A stretch of DNA of 64,000 nucleotides from an uncultured Clostridia bacterium (GCA_944381155.1 CALWKA010000001.1:66529-130528); one strand, 5' to 3'. Positions 27,346-35,647 are shown, counted from the stretch's first letter. Program-made: numbers and translations. The notes: generated by a model not told the origin, from the letters alone.

Positions 27346-28689
27346 ATGGACAAGGTGTTAGATTATATCAAGGAAAACAATATGATTATGCAGGGCGAGA
27401 TTATTGGAGTTGCTTGCTCGGGCGGACGCGATAGTATATGTTTGTTGCATTACTTAAATTCTATCAAGGCAGATTTAGATTGCGAAGTGGTGGCGGTGAA
27501 TGTGGACCACGGTTTGCGTCCAACTAGCGCGCTAGATACTGAATTTGTGATGCAGTTTTGCAAAGACAATCACATCCGTGCATACAAGTTCAAAGGCGAA
27601 GCGCTGAAGGTGGCAAAAGAAGAAAAATTGACAATTGAACAGGCGGCAAGAAAGGTGAGATATGGCGTGTTTGAAACGGTGATCAAAAAGGGACTGGTGG
27701 ACAAAATTGCACTAGCGCATCACTCAAACGATCAGGCAGAAACTGTCCTATTAAATATCATACGCGGTGCGGGGCTTGCAGGTGCGCGCGGTATGGAACC
27801 AATAAGGGATGGGATATATATTCGCCCGTTACTTACCACTCCAAGAGAAGAGATAATGGCGTATATAGACGAAAACGGGCTAGAGTATGTGGAAGACGAA
27901 ACGAATCAAGACAATACATATTCAAGGAATTATATCCGCAACATTGTGATGCCCGCATTGCGAAAGCATTTCAACGCGGTGGACAAAAACATTGTCAATT
28001 TTGCCTCAATTTGCGCTAAAGATGACGACTATATCAATTCTCAAATAGATTTGGGCACGCTTATTGAAACGAAAGAATATACAAAAGTTCCGCTCACATT
28101 TTTCTATCAAAATGAATCTATTATCAATCGAGTGCTGAAAAAAGTGTTGTCCAAGTTCGCCAAGCAAGATATTGAAAGCAAGCACATCCGTATGATACGC
28201 GATTTTGCCATTGAAGCAAACAATGGGAATGTGATTAGCTTGCCATTCAAAGTAAAAGTTAGCAAGGAATACGATTATATAACGATCGGATATCTAAAGA
28301 AAAATCAACTCACGGGCGAATATTCGTTCAGAAGTGGCAGATTGAAGATAGAAGGATACGGCACGATTCGTACCACATCTAGCAAAGTGTTGACCGAGCC
28401 AAAGATGCATCAGCACATCATTGATGCAGATCGTGTGCCTACAGATGCGATTTGGCGCTTCCGTCAGGAAAAAGATACATTTTCTCCGCTCGGGTTGGAC
28501 GGCACAAAGAAGTTGAAAGATTATTTTATAGACAAGAAAATACCGCAACGAATGAGAGGAAATATTCCAGTGCTTGCTTCTGGCAACAAAATTTTGATTG
28601 TGGCAGATATTGAAATTGCAGACGAATTGAAGATCACTGAAAATACTAGCAGATATTACAAAGTGAATTATGAAAAAGATGTAGTTTAA
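27346..28689 (+). CDS. tilS: tRNA(Ile)-lysidine synthetase
   Basis: 447 residues. The PP-loop ATPase motif SGGRDS is at residues 25-30 (GVACSGGRDSICLLH). It is followed by VNVDHGLRP, by AHHSNDQAETVLLNIIRGAGLAG, and by the TilS-specific segment RPLLTTPREEI with NYIRNIVMP. The C-terminal domains with KLKDYFIDKKIPQRMR are typical of full-length enzymes. TilS converts cytidine 34 of tRNA-Ile(CAU) to lysidine, so that it reads AUA instead of AUG; it is essential. The start is supported by AGGAG and a strong promoter. The gene is intact and conventional, and its AUA-decoding role fits an A/T-rich genome. Confidence 0.95.
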   Translation: MDKVLDYIKENNMIMQGEIIGVACSGGRDSICLLHYLNSIKADLDCEVVAVNVDHGLRPTSALDTEFVMQFCKDNHIRAYKFKGEALKVAKEEKLTIEQAARKVRYGVFETVIKKGLVDKIALAHHSNDQAETVLLNIIRGAGLAGARGMEPIRDGIYIRPLLTTPREEIMAYIDENGLEYVEDETNQDNTYSRNYIRNIVMPALRKHFNAVDKNIVNFASICAKDDDYINSQIDLGTLIETKEYTKVPLTFFYQNESIINRVLKKVLSKFAKQDIESKHIRMIRDFAIEANNGNVISLPFKVKVSKEYDYITIGYLKKNQLTGEYSFRSGRLKIEGYGTIRTTSSKVLTEPKMHQHIIDADRVPTDAIWRFRQEKDTFSPLGLDGTKKLKDYFIDKKIPQRMRGNIPVLASGNKILIVADIEIADELKITENTSRYYKVNYEKDVV

Positions 28690-28765
28690 TATAAAGATGT
28701 GTTTTAGTTTAGAATAAAAATGTAGTTAATATAAAAATGTATTTTAGTTTAAAGATGTAGTTTAG
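28677..28765. repeat. Imperfect tandem duplication after tilS
   Basis: A segment TAATATAAAGATGTGTTTTA followed by GTTTA and GATGTAGT-like sequence occurs about twice (28687-28726 and 28727-28761), with one small deletion. It overlaps the last codons of tilS. No coding or structural role is apparent. Confidence 0.55.
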
Positions 28766-28786
28766 TCTAATAATTTTGATAAAAAA

Positions 28787-28825
28787 GGATCGCAGAATTA
28801 TCTTTTGCGATTCTTTTCTTTTTTA
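28787..28825. terminator. Intrinsic terminator between convergent tilS and lipid-kinase-like gene
   Basis: Arms GGATCGCA (28787-28794) and TGCGATTC (28806-28813), seven of eight paired plus a G-T wobble, are followed by a T-rich run and preceded by six A. The hairpin overlaps the stop codon of the minus-strand gene that ends at 28798. Confidence 0.75.
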
Positions 28826-29850
28826 TCTGTTTTATCTTTTTCTTGGTCGATAGTTTCTTCAAGATTTGAATTTTCAATCTCCTCAATCTCGCTTTCTGTC
28901 AGTTCCTTGTGCGGAATTTCTACTATCTCATTCATCTTTGATTTTTTCTTTTTTTCAACAGGTAAAGGGACTTCTTTTTCAATCGTGTTGAATATTTTTA
29001 GTCCGCTAGGAACAATGCTTATGTCAAGTTCTTCAAAATTTTCAATCTTGCCGTCCACCAACGCCTTTATTTTTTGTTCAGCATTCGTGATTTTCAAATT
29101 TTTGACCCAAAATTGTTTTGTATTTTCGTCATAAATTTGATTTCCCTTTTTGAAAAGTTTCAAATATTTTTTTCTTTTTTCGCGCTCGGGAGAGGTGCAA
29201 TAATTAAAGTTTATTAGTCCATCCGTGAGATTGGATAGCGGGCTGATTTGAAGATTTTTGCTAGATCCTGCATTGCTGATGCTCAATTCAAACACTTGCT
29301 CGCTAAATGGTGGGTTATCTTCATTTTCAATGGTCAGTTCAATCCCTTCAAAATTGTTTCCGTATTGCATTAGCACCCAATTTTTAGTGATGATATTTTT
29401 CATTTTGAATTGATTATATACTTCAAAAAGTTCACAGCTCGCGCCGATTAAAATATTGTTGATAACGATTTTGTCATTGACAAACATATAGTCAATTTGC
29501 TTAACTTTGTTTTGCATTATCCTTTTGATAGCGTTCAACGGATTAGATTCCAGATCAAGATATGAAGCTAAATCATCGTGCTTGCCCAGCGGAATTATCC
29601 CCAACTTAATTTTGGATATATCTTCCACATTGTTTAAAAATTCGTGCAAAATTTGCTCATCGCCCACTACCACAAAATCGGTTTCACCTTCATTAGAAAG
29701 CGCGTGCGCATTTTTGCCAATATCTTCAATTTTAGGAGAAAAATATACGGAATATTCAATCTTTTCCGCCTTCAAATATCTGACAATTCGTTTGGCATAT
29801 TTTTCGCCATTAATATTATAATCATAAGGTGCGACTAGAATGTTTAACAT
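28798..29850 (-). CDS. Diacylglycerol-kinase/YegS-like protein with degenerate catalytic loop
   Basis: 350 residues following the two-domain layout of bacterial lipid kinases (DagK/YegS). The N-terminal segment is NPxxxxK-like. TDFVVVGDEQILHEFLNN occurs at residues 57-74, KLGIIPLGKHDDLASYL at 82-98, and a C-terminal beta domain follows with LTDGLINFNY and ALVDGKIENF. The nucleotide-binding GGDGT reads V-G-D-E-Q (62-66), and the following GTGND reads G-K-H-D-D (89-93). Both loops that bind ATP and Mg2+ have therefore lost key glycines. The last 60 residues are a Lys/Glu-rich tail. There is no Shine-Dalgarno, and a promoter ends 6 nt before the ATG. It is probably a lipid-binding or regulatory pseudokinase, by inference. 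Confidence 0.7.
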   Translation of the reverse strand: MLNILVAPYDYNINGEKYAKRIVRYLKAEKIEYSVYFSPKIEDIGKNAHALSNEGETDFVVVGDEQILHEFLNNVEDISKIKLGIIPLGKHDDLASYLDLESNPLNAIKRIMQNKVKQIDYMFVNDKIVINNILIGASCELFEVYNQFKMKNIITKNWVLMQYGNNFEGIELTIENEDNPPFSEQVFELSISNAGSSKNLQISPLSNLTDGLINFNYCTSPEREKRKKYLKLFKKGNQIYDENTKQFWVKNLKITNAEQKIKALVDGKIENFEELDISIVPSGLKIFNTIEKEVPLPVEKKKKSKMNEIVEIPHKELTESEIEEIENSNLEETIDQEKDKTDKKEKNRKR

Positions 29851-29856
29851 ATATTT

Positions 29857-29884
29857 ATTATAACCAAATTTTGAAAATTTGCAA
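29857..29884 (-). promoter_or_regulatory. Promoter of lipid-kinase-like gene, leaderless geometry
   Basis: On the minus strand TTGCAA (29884-29879), a 16-base spacer and TATAAT (29862-29857) end six bases before the ATG at 29850. The transcript should start at or next to the initiation codon. Confidence 0.65.
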
Positions 29885-30013
29885 ATGTATTTAAAATTAA
29901 ATTGAAAATATCGCGAATATTTTGATTATTTCAAACAATTTTATCAAATTAAGATTTTTTCACATCATTTTTTTAGATTATTTGGATAATTTTCAACTAA
30001 TTCAAATAATAAT

Positions 30014-30042
30014 TTGACAATCTCATTTGAAACAATTAATAT
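30014..30042 (+). promoter_or_regulatory. Promoter of TasA-like gene and rmuC
   Basis: TTGACA and TAATAT are separated by 17 bases. The TTG of this -35 box is in frame with the downstream gene but is not its start. Confidence 0.65.
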
Positions 30043-30058
30043 ATTATTAGGTGGCGGT

Positions 30059-30643
30059 TTGAAAAAATATAATTATTATAGTTTCAAATGGTTGTTGATA
30101 TGGATAATTCTTCCTATCCTAATGTTTTTTGTTGCGATGAGTTCGGTTTATGCTTATTTCACCGCACGGGCGGAAAAGAGAGAAACAGATTTTGCCACAG
30201 CATTTGTGCGCGTGGGGTTTAGCGATGATACCACGAGTTCGGTCGCTAGTTCGTCAGACGACATTTTGGCAAACATTTTGCCGGGTAGCACATTGTCTGT
30301 TCAGGGCAGTGTGGAGAACACGGGCACTATCCCGATCTATTCCATTTTAGAATTTTCGGTGACGATTCAGGGCGAGAGCGAAGCGGTGACGCAAGCTTTT
30401 TATACCGCGACGGGTAGTGAGTTGGTTGAGTCGGCGGGCGAGTATACCACACCTGCCACTCAAATAAACACAAATTCAAATTCTCCATTTCAGTTGGAAT
30501 TTACATTCGACTTTGACTTGTTTGACGATTCATATCAAGGCAAACAGGTTCATATAGAATTTGTTGCGCACGCAATTCAGGCGGAAAATATTGCATCCGC
30601 ACTAGAGGCAACCAATATTATAATGGATTCGATTAATACATAG
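30059..30643 (+). CDS. TasA/camelysin-like secreted protein
   Basis: 194 residues from a TTG start at 30059, preceded by AGGTGG; the frame continues upstream only through promoter sequence. The N-terminus is basic (KKYNYYSFKW), then a hydrophobic helix, then SSVYAYFTARAEKRETDF. This matches the '(A)YFT' junction of SipW-processed proteins such as TasA and the camelysins. The rest is beta-rich and contains ILPGSTLSVQGSVENTGTIP, like the TasA 'G...L...v.NtG' strand pair, consistent with a fibre-forming Ig-like fold. A closely similar start region and N-terminus occur in the gene at 60372, inside the SipW module. It is followed after 8 bases by rmuC. Polymerisation is inference. Confidence 0.65.
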   Translation: MKKYNYYSFKWLLIWIILPILMFFVAMSSVYAYFTARAEKRETDFATAFVRVGFSDDTTSSVASSSDDILANILPGSTLSVQGSVENTGTIPIYSILEFSVTIQGESEAVTQAFYTATGSELVESAGEYTTPATQINTNSNSPFQLEFTFDFDLFDDSYQGKQVHIEFVAHAIQAENIASALEATNIIMDSINT

Positions 30644-30651
30644 AGGAAAAT

Positions 30652-31923
30652 ATGGAATATATTATTTTAGGTTCAATTTTTTTGGCAGTCTGGCTGATTA
30701 GTTTGACAACCTTTGTGGTGCTATACAAGAAAAAACAACCCACACTATCAGACGATAGGTCAATTAAAACGGTGGTGGACAATCAAAAGGAACAAAATGT
30801 TTTGCTCAACAATATGCTTATGCAGGCGCTGAAAAATAGCGAAGTGTCCACTCAAAATACGATCAACAATCTTACCGTTTTGCAAAAGCAAGAATTTGAT
30901 TCTATCAGCAAGCGTGTGGACGAGTTGACCACACGCAACGAGCAAAGGATAGAAAAACTCACTTTTGATGTCAATCTTTCGCTCAACAATATGCGACAGG
31001 AAAACACGAAAGCACTAGAGAAGATGCGTGAAACGGTGGATGAAAAATTGAATAATTCGCTCTCACAGCGACTCAATGAAAGTTTTTCCAAGATTCAGCA
31101 AAGTTTGGAAAGCGTCAATCTAGGCATAGGTGAGATGCGTACGCTGGCAAACGGCGTGGGCGATCTAAAAAAGGTGTTATCAAATGTGAAAGTGCGTGGT
31201 GGCTGGGGAGAAGTGATGCTATCATCTCTCTTGGAGCAAATGCTAGCACCCAATCAATTCAAGGCGCAGGTTCAGATCAAGAAAAACAGCAAGGAGCGGG
31301 TAGATTTCGTGGTGGTGATGCCAGGCAAAGACGGAAACGAAGTCTACCTTCCTATTGATAGCAAATTCCCGCTTGAAGATTACAACAAACTCATTGAAGC
31401 TAGCGACACATTAGACAAAGATAGCATCGACCGCGCGCAAAAGCAGTTGATAAAAAGGATAAAAGAAGAAGCAAAATCTATTCACGAAAAATATGTGTCC
31501 GTACCTGAAACGACAGATTTTGCGGTTATGTTTTTGCCAATAGAAGGGCTGTATGCAGAAGTGGTGCGCGATGTGGAACTTATGGATACATTGCAAAATC
31601 AATATAAAATAGTGGTGTGTGGTCCTACCACTCTCACCGCTTTGTTGAATAGTTTGCAATTGGGTTTCAAGACGCTATATATAGAGAAACGAAGCAGTGA
31701 ATTGTGGCAAGTGTTGTCCACATTCAAGCAAGAGTTTGAAAAGTTCGTTCAATTGCTATTAAAGACGCAAAACAAGTTGGGTGAAGCAAATTCCACCATT
31801 GAATTGGCAACAAAATCTTCCAAAAAGATTGCAAAGAAGTTGGGCGATGTGTCGCAATATGTTGGAATCGATTATGACGAAGATGGGGATAGCGATCCAG
31901 AGAGCTTGCCCAATGCGGAATAG
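30652..31923 (+). CDS. rmuC: DNA recombination protein RmuC homolog
   Basis: 423 residues. There is an N-terminal membrane helix (residues 3-25), a long coiled coil (about 40-150) and the conserved RmuC domain. That domain carries NVKVRGGWGEVMLSSLLEQ, the nuclease-like segment VDFVVVMPG with LPIDSKFPLEDY, and TDFAVMFLPIEGLYAEV. RmuC is a predicted PD-(D/E)xK-fold nuclease that limits DNA inversion and recombination at repeats in E. coli. Length and motif order match the family, and the E-V-D-K-like catalytic positions are present. AGAGGAAA precedes the ATG. It is the second gene of a unit with the TasA-like gene; the link between the two is not obvious. Confidence 0.93.
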   Translation: MEYIILGSIFLAVWLISLTTFVVLYKKKQPTLSDDRSIKTVVDNQKEQNVLLNNMLMQALKNSEVSTQNTINNLTVLQKQEFDSISKRVDELTTRNEQRIEKLTFDVNLSLNNMRQENTKALEKMRETVDEKLNNSLSQRLNESFSKIQQSLESVNLGIGEMRTLANGVGDLKKVLSNVKVRGGWGEVMLSSLLEQMLAPNQFKAQVQIKKNSKERVDFVVVMPGKDGNEVYLPIDSKFPLEDYNKLIEASDTLDKDSIDRAQKQLIKRIKEEAKSIHEKYVSVPETTDFAVMFLPIEGLYAEVVRDVELMDTLQNQYKIVVCGPTTLTALLNSLQLGFKTLYIEKRSSELWQVLSTFKQEFEKFVQLLLKTQNKLGEANSTIELATKSSKKIAKKLGDVSQYVGIDYDEDGDSDPESLPNAE

Positions 31924-32064
31924 ATATTTTGTTTTGTGCAAAATTAAATATTGATAAAAATCTATTTATGCATTTGTTAAAACAAGATTTTGAAATGTTC
32001 TTCAATTCCGCCCAATGCGCAAAATCATTCAATAATCGACAAAATTTTACATTAAAAACGAACG

Positions 32065-32123
32065 ATTACACATAATATTGATATGAAAAAATGGATCATA
32101 CCATTGTCAATATTATGTGTAAT
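32065..32123. repeat. 17-bp perfect inverted repeat around the vanW start codon
   Basis: ATTACACATAATATTGA (32065-32081) is the exact reverse complement of TCAATATTATGTGTAAT (32107-32123). The 25-base spacer contains the ATG at 32083. It is either an mRNA hairpin hiding the start codon or a protein-binding palindrome overlapping the -10 region. Confidence 0.9.
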
Positions 32124-33420
32124 TTTTCTTGTCTTTATATTTTCAAATGAAACGCTTACCACATACGCACTTTCCGAGCGAATTGACGAGCAAATTGAAT
32201 TTGTATATAAAGATAAAATATTTCTATATAATCTAGATGAAAATATAAAAAAATCGTCCATTTTTGATATAGATTATGAGATTAATAAATATAACCGATT
32301 CAATTCAAAGTTTGATAGAAAAAATTTACTAAAAGATATGTTAGAAAAAGGCTTTTCATCCGATATAGCGCTGAATTATTTATTTCCAAATCTTGAAAAA
32401 AAGATTTCAGAGATTGAAAAAAATATTGCTAAAAAGGCAAAAGATGCCGAAATGACAGTCAATCGCAACAGCGAGCGAGTGTTTTTCATAAAAAAAGAAC
32501 AGGTGGGCGAAAAACTAAATAAATTAGCGCTGTACAATAGCATTGCACAGACATATCTTAATGATGATGAATTAGTTTTTAGTCTGCCCATAGTTTTTAT
32601 TGAACCCGAGATTAAAAGTGAAGATTTTTTTAGATACACCAATTTGCGTGCAGATTTTTCTACCGACATATCTAGATCGAGTGCGGATAGAAAGCATAAT
32701 ATAAAAAACGCATTAGAGAGCATAAATATGGTGGAATTAGCACCTCGCGCTAGTTTTTCGTTCAACAAGACGGTGGGCAGGCGGACGCAAGAAAACGGAT
32801 ACAGGACAGCAAAAATCATTGTTAACAACGAATTTGTTGACGGCGTGGGTGGCGGAGTGTGTCAAGTGTCCACCACATTATACAACTCTGCACTATTGGC
32901 GGGCTTGGATATTTTGGAAGCAAACAAACATAGCAAGCAAATTAGTTATGTAAAATATGGCTTTGACGCTATGGTAAATTATGGATCTAGCGATTTAAAG
33001 TTTAGGAATAATACCAATGAAAAGATTATCATAGTCACCAATTATTCTCCCACGCGCGCTCGAATACGAATCTATGGTGAAGCGTTGCAGAATAAGTCAT
33101 ACAAATTGACAAATGAAATCGTGAGTATCACCGAGCCAACCGTGGAGACACGAAAGGATATATCGGGCAAATATCAAGATAGGGTGGTGTATGAAGACGA
33201 ATATTTTTATTTGAAAAACGCGTATCGTGGAATGGAGATAAAATCATACCGCGAAGAATATGTTTCGGGCAAATTAACTAGGCGCGAACTATTGCGTTTT
33301 GATAAATATAAAGTCCAAAATGGAATCAAAGTTTATGGCACGAAAAAACGCGCAGAGCCTGACTGCGCGTTGAATGATTCGGATGAAATTAATTTTTCTG
33401 TTATGTCTCTTTTTCACTGA
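32083..33420 (+). CDS. VanW family protein, membrane-anchored
   Basis: 445 residues beginning with a signal-anchor helix (KKWIIPLSILCVIFLVFIF). The first 220 residues are a Lys/Asp-rich extracellular region like the 'PGA-binding/YoaR' part of Firmicutes VanW proteins. The VanW domain occupies about residues 225-360 and is unmistakable: APRASFSFNKTVGRRT, then DGVGGGVCQVSTTLYNSAL with Cys near 260, then YVKYGFDAMVNYGSSDLKF. The C-terminus resembles a G5-like segment (YLKNAYRGMEIKSYREEY). VanW proteins occur in glycopeptide-resistance clusters and widely in sporulating Firmicutes; their biochemical function is not established. No Shine-Dalgarno precedes the ATG. Its last 20 bases overlap the convergent gene that ends at 33401. 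Confidence 0.9.
   Translation: MKKWIIPLSILCVIFLVFIFSNETLTTYALSERIDEQIEFVYKDKIFLYNLDENIKKSSIFDIDYEINKYNRFNSKFDRKNLLKDMLEKGFSSDIALNYLFPNLEKKISEIEKNIAKKAKDAEMTVNRNSERVFFIKKEQVGEKLNKLALYNSIAQTYLNDDELVFSLPIVFIEPEIKSEDFFRYTNLRADFSTDISRSSADRKHNIKNALESINMVELAPRASFSFNKTVGRRTQENGYRTAKIIVNNEFVDGVGGGVCQVSTTLYNSALLAGLDILEANKHSKQISYVKYGFDAMVNYGSSDLKFRNNTNEKIIIVTNYSPTRARIRIYGEALQNKSYKLTNEIVSITEPTVETRKDISGKYQDRVVYEDEYFYLKNAYRGMEIKSYREEYVSGKLTRRELLRFDKYKVQNGIKVYGTKKRAEPDCALNDSDEINFSVMSLFH
33343..33371 (-). terminator. Terminator for minus-strand gene, inside vanW
   Basis: Read on minus, AACGCGCAG and CTGCGCGTT (nine pairs, 7-base loop) are followed by a T-run (plus-strand A43-A48). It lies about 30-58 bases beyond the stop of the gene ending at 33401 and within the vanW coding sequence. 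Confidence 0.8.
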
Positions 33421-34471
33421 GCGGGTACATATATGGTCTGAACAATTGCAAATAAGTATTTGCATAATATTCGTCAAAACCTTCGTCTGGCACATACATT
33501 TTTGCCTGTCCAAGCACTTGATTGGCAAATAAACTGAAATATATGTTTGGCGGTTCGGGGGATAAGAATGTGATCGTTTCTAAATTAAACAACTCTTTAG
33601 AATCTGAACTTTTGGCAAAGAAACAATAAATTTCTAAAGTTTCCACCGTGGCAGGGATGGTGATGTTGTTGAAACTTCCACCATAATTGAATTTTTCTTT
33701 TATTGTTTTTACATTCGCTGGCGGGTAGAAATCACAATCAAACACGCGATACGCTAGCATATTTTCTTCCAATATCTCTATGCTAGTTGAATTAATATTA
33801 AAATTGGTGTGGTATGTCCTAGTTTCGTTCAAATTGGCATACGAATTAACTCCTGCACTAGTCGTTGCCGATGGTATCACAATGTTTGTGCTGTTTGTGC
33901 CCGCATTTGCGAATGCTCCTTCGCCGATCGTGACGATAGTGCTAGGAAGGTTACCTAAATCTATATTTGTGGCGTTCATCAGAGCGTAGTTTCCCACTTT
34001 CGTCAAACTGGTAGCGCTTTCTAATCCATACACGGTCAGATCGTCTATATAGCCAAACGAACAATCGCCAATTTCTTGAATGTTTGAATTCAATGTCACC
34101 ACCATTTTGTGCGGAGATGTGCAAAATAGATATGGGCGAATCGTCGTTTGATATGATTCTGGCGCATAATAGAAAGTCGCTCCGCTATTCGGATTTTCGA
34201 ATAGATACATATCTTTGAATTCTTGCGAGTCTTGAGCGACATAAGTTCCCGTTTTCAATGTAGAATTCCCCGCGTAAAATGTCTTTCCGTTCTTTACATC
34301 GTTTGTGGTAGCGTTGGCAAGCGTGGTGTCAATCTTTTCTATTGTATTAATGCCTGCTGTAATTTCACTAGGGCTAGGATGAGTGTATGCAGTTTGCACC
34401 ACGCCACCTTTATTTTCTATTGCAGTTTTTTGCAACTTTAACTCTTGTTTCAATTCTTCTAAACTATCCAT
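33401..34471 (-). CDS. Leucine-rich-repeat (LRR_5) protein with tail-fibre-like N-terminus
   Basis: 356 residues. The first 30 residues are a helical segment (LEELKQELKLQKTAIENKG), a pattern common at the start of gut-phage tail and baseplate fibre proteins. It is followed by TTNDVKNGKTFYAGN, which matches the repeated 'A-x-D-V-L-x-G-K-T-F' motif of those fibres. From about residue 120 the chain shows BspA-type leucine-rich repeats, with strands such as LTKVGNYALMNA, TIVTIGEGAFANAG and VETLEIYCFFAKS. There is no signal peptide and no anchor. It is translated after the 85-residue gene upstream on the same strand. It may be a remnant or domesticated phage receptor-binding protein; a cytosolic interaction protein is the alternative. 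Confidence 0.65.
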   Translation of the reverse strand: MDSLEELKQELKLQKTAIENKGGVVQTAYTHPSPSEITAGINTIEKIDTTLANATTNDVKNGKTFYAGNSTLKTGTYVAQDSQEFKDMYLFENPNSGATFYYAPESYQTTIRPYLFCTSPHKMVVTLNSNIQEIGDCSFGYIDDLTVYGLESATSLTKVGNYALMNATNIDLGNLPSTIVTIGEGAFANAGTNSTNIVIPSATTSAGVNSYANLNETRTYHTNFNINSTSIEILEENMLAYRVFDCDFYPPANVKTIKEKFNYGGSFNNITIPATVETLEIYCFFAKSSDSKELFNLETITFLSPEPPNIYFSLFANQVLGQAKMYVPDEGFDEYYANTYLQLFRPYMYPLSEKET

Positions 34472-34571
34472 TATTTCTCCTTTTTTATGTTTGCCTGCGC
34501 TAATGTATAATTAGATTAATGCTATATTTCATTATCTGAATTGACCTCGTTGTTTGTTTCGCTGTCTGAAT

Positions 34572-34829
34572 TTATACATCATTCGTTTCAATATTTGAAT
34601 TGGCTTCATTGCTCGTTTCATTATCCAAATTTGTTCCGCCATCCGCACTTTCTTCGCCCGTAAGAGTATAATTGCCGGACATTATCAGATTGAGTTCGTC
34701 TAGGAAAATGTAACTTCCGCGCAACACGAAATCCAATTCGTTTTTTACTTCCAATATGTGAAAATATTTTTCCAATTTCTTTTCAAGCGTGTCCACTCGC
34801 TTGATCGTCAATTCCAAAAGTTCGTCCAT
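34572..34829 (-). CDS. Small coiled-coil protein upstream of LRR/tail-fibre-like gene
   Basis: 85 residues with no recognised family. The first 30 residues (LLELTIKRVDTLEKKLEKYF) form a clear amphipathic coiled coil. A hydrophobic middle follows, and then an acidic Asn/Glu/Thr tail, probably disordered. AGGAGAAC precedes the ATG. It lies 100 bases before the tail-fibre-like gene on the same strand, and the pairing suggests a common origin; small coiled-coil proteins are frequent next to phage tail fibres. Function unknown. Confidence 0.55.
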   Translation of the reverse strand: MDELLELTIKRVDTLEKKLEKYFHILEVKNELDFVLRGSYIFLDELNLIMSGNYTLTGEESADGGTNLDNETSNEANSNIETNDV

Positions 34830-34902
34830 ACAGTTCTCCTATGCTGATTTTAAAAAAATATTTAAAATTTTGACCAAAACCTGACATTTTAGACAAAAAA
34901 GA

Positions 34903-34931
34903 TTGCACAATAGCATTTATTGTGTTATACT
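34903..34931 (+). promoter_or_regulatory. Promoter of membrane protein gene
   Basis: TTGCAC and TATACT are separated by 17 bases. AGGAGA follows at suitable distance before the ATG at 34951. Confidence 0.75.
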
Positions 34932-34950
34932 ATATTAATAGGAGAATCTT

Positions 34951-35502
34951 ATGTCCAAGAATTTGAAGATTTCATTTATTTTATCTTTAGTATTTGCAGG
35001 CGTGCTGATCGCCTGGGGTACGATTTCAAATTTCTTTGCAGGAACGGGAGTGTGCTTCGTGGCTATAGTTGGCATTTTAATCACTTTGCTCATCTTTATG
35101 CTCACAGATGATTTCATTCGCGCTAGGATCAAAGATTTGTTTATATTAGTTTGCGTGTTCACATTTTTAGAATTTTTTGTGTTTTTGTTGCTCGAATTTG
35201 ACTTGATAACTTACGACAAAATGGATGGCGTGCAAAATTATCAAATGGTGATCTCATTGCTGGCTATGGTATTTTTGGTGTATGTGGTATTTAGATTTGT
35301 GACCGATTTGAAAGATATAAGAATCGGCTTTGTGGAAAAGATGTTGGGAAATACGCAGAGAGTGAAGAAGATCAAGACAGCAAAAGAGTTGTCAAACGGT
35401 TCACTTGAAGATAAACCAAACAAGAAAAATGCGCAAAATCAGCAGGCATACGAATCAAATACTACAAATGACACGATAGATATTGAAATTGAAGAAGAGT
35501 AA
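34951..35502 (+). CDS. Hypothetical membrane protein with acidic cytosolic tail
   Basis: 183 residues. Four hydrophobic segments fill residues about 7-135 (helices near 8-30, 33-52, 62-85 and 100-118). A basic stretch follows (KKIKTAK), and then a polar tail ending DIEIEEE. No family is recognised. It is monocistronic, with a well-defined promoter before it and a terminator after it. It precedes the rpmG-secE-nusG block but is separated from it by that terminator. Topology suggests the tail is cytosolic by the positive-inside rule. Role unknown. Confidence 0.7.
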   Translation: MSKNLKISFILSLVFAGVLIAWGTISNFFAGTGVCFVAIVGILITLLIFMLTDDFIRARIKDLFILVCVFTFLEFFVFLLLEFDLITYDKMDGVQNYQMVISLLAMVFLVYVVFRFVTDLKDIRIGFVEKMLGNTQRVKKIKTAKELSNGSLEDKPNKKNAQNQQAYESNTTNDTIDIEIEEE

Positions 35503-35532
35503 AACTTGAATCTAAAAAAAGTGCTTTTATCA

Positions 35533-35560
35533 CGAAATAGGCGTTTGCCTATTTTTTCGT
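35533..35560 (+). terminator. Intrinsic terminator after membrane protein gene
   Basis: AAATAGGC (35535-35542), loop GTTT and GCCTATTT, running into a T-run. Confidence 0.85.
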
Positions 35561-35591
35561 ACGAATTTGATAGAAAAATTTATATTTTATG

Positions 35592-35620
35592 TTGACATCA
35601 ATATTTTTATGTGCTAATAT
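35592..35620 (+). promoter_or_regulatory. Promoter of rpmG-secE-nusG
   Basis: TTGACA and TAATAT are separated by exactly 17 bases. The expected start is near 35627, at the foot of the small hairpin listed next. Confidence 0.85.
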
Positions 35621-35627
35621 AGTATTG

Positions 35628-35647
35628 CACCTGGTAGGTGTTTTTTT
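35628..35647 (+). promoter_or_regulatory. Minimal hairpin and T-run at transcript 5' end
   Basis: CACCT, loop GGT, AGGTG, then seven T begin at the predicted +1 of the rpmG transcript. The form is that of an intrinsic terminator, but it is too early for ordinary attenuation; it may be a 5' stabilising stem or pause signal. Confidence 0.5.

Noticed and set aside
32030..32050. Second Spo0A box (TGTCGAT on minus) upstream of vanW
   Set aside because: It has one mismatch at a conserved position in an A/T-rich context and no second box; too weak to annotate.
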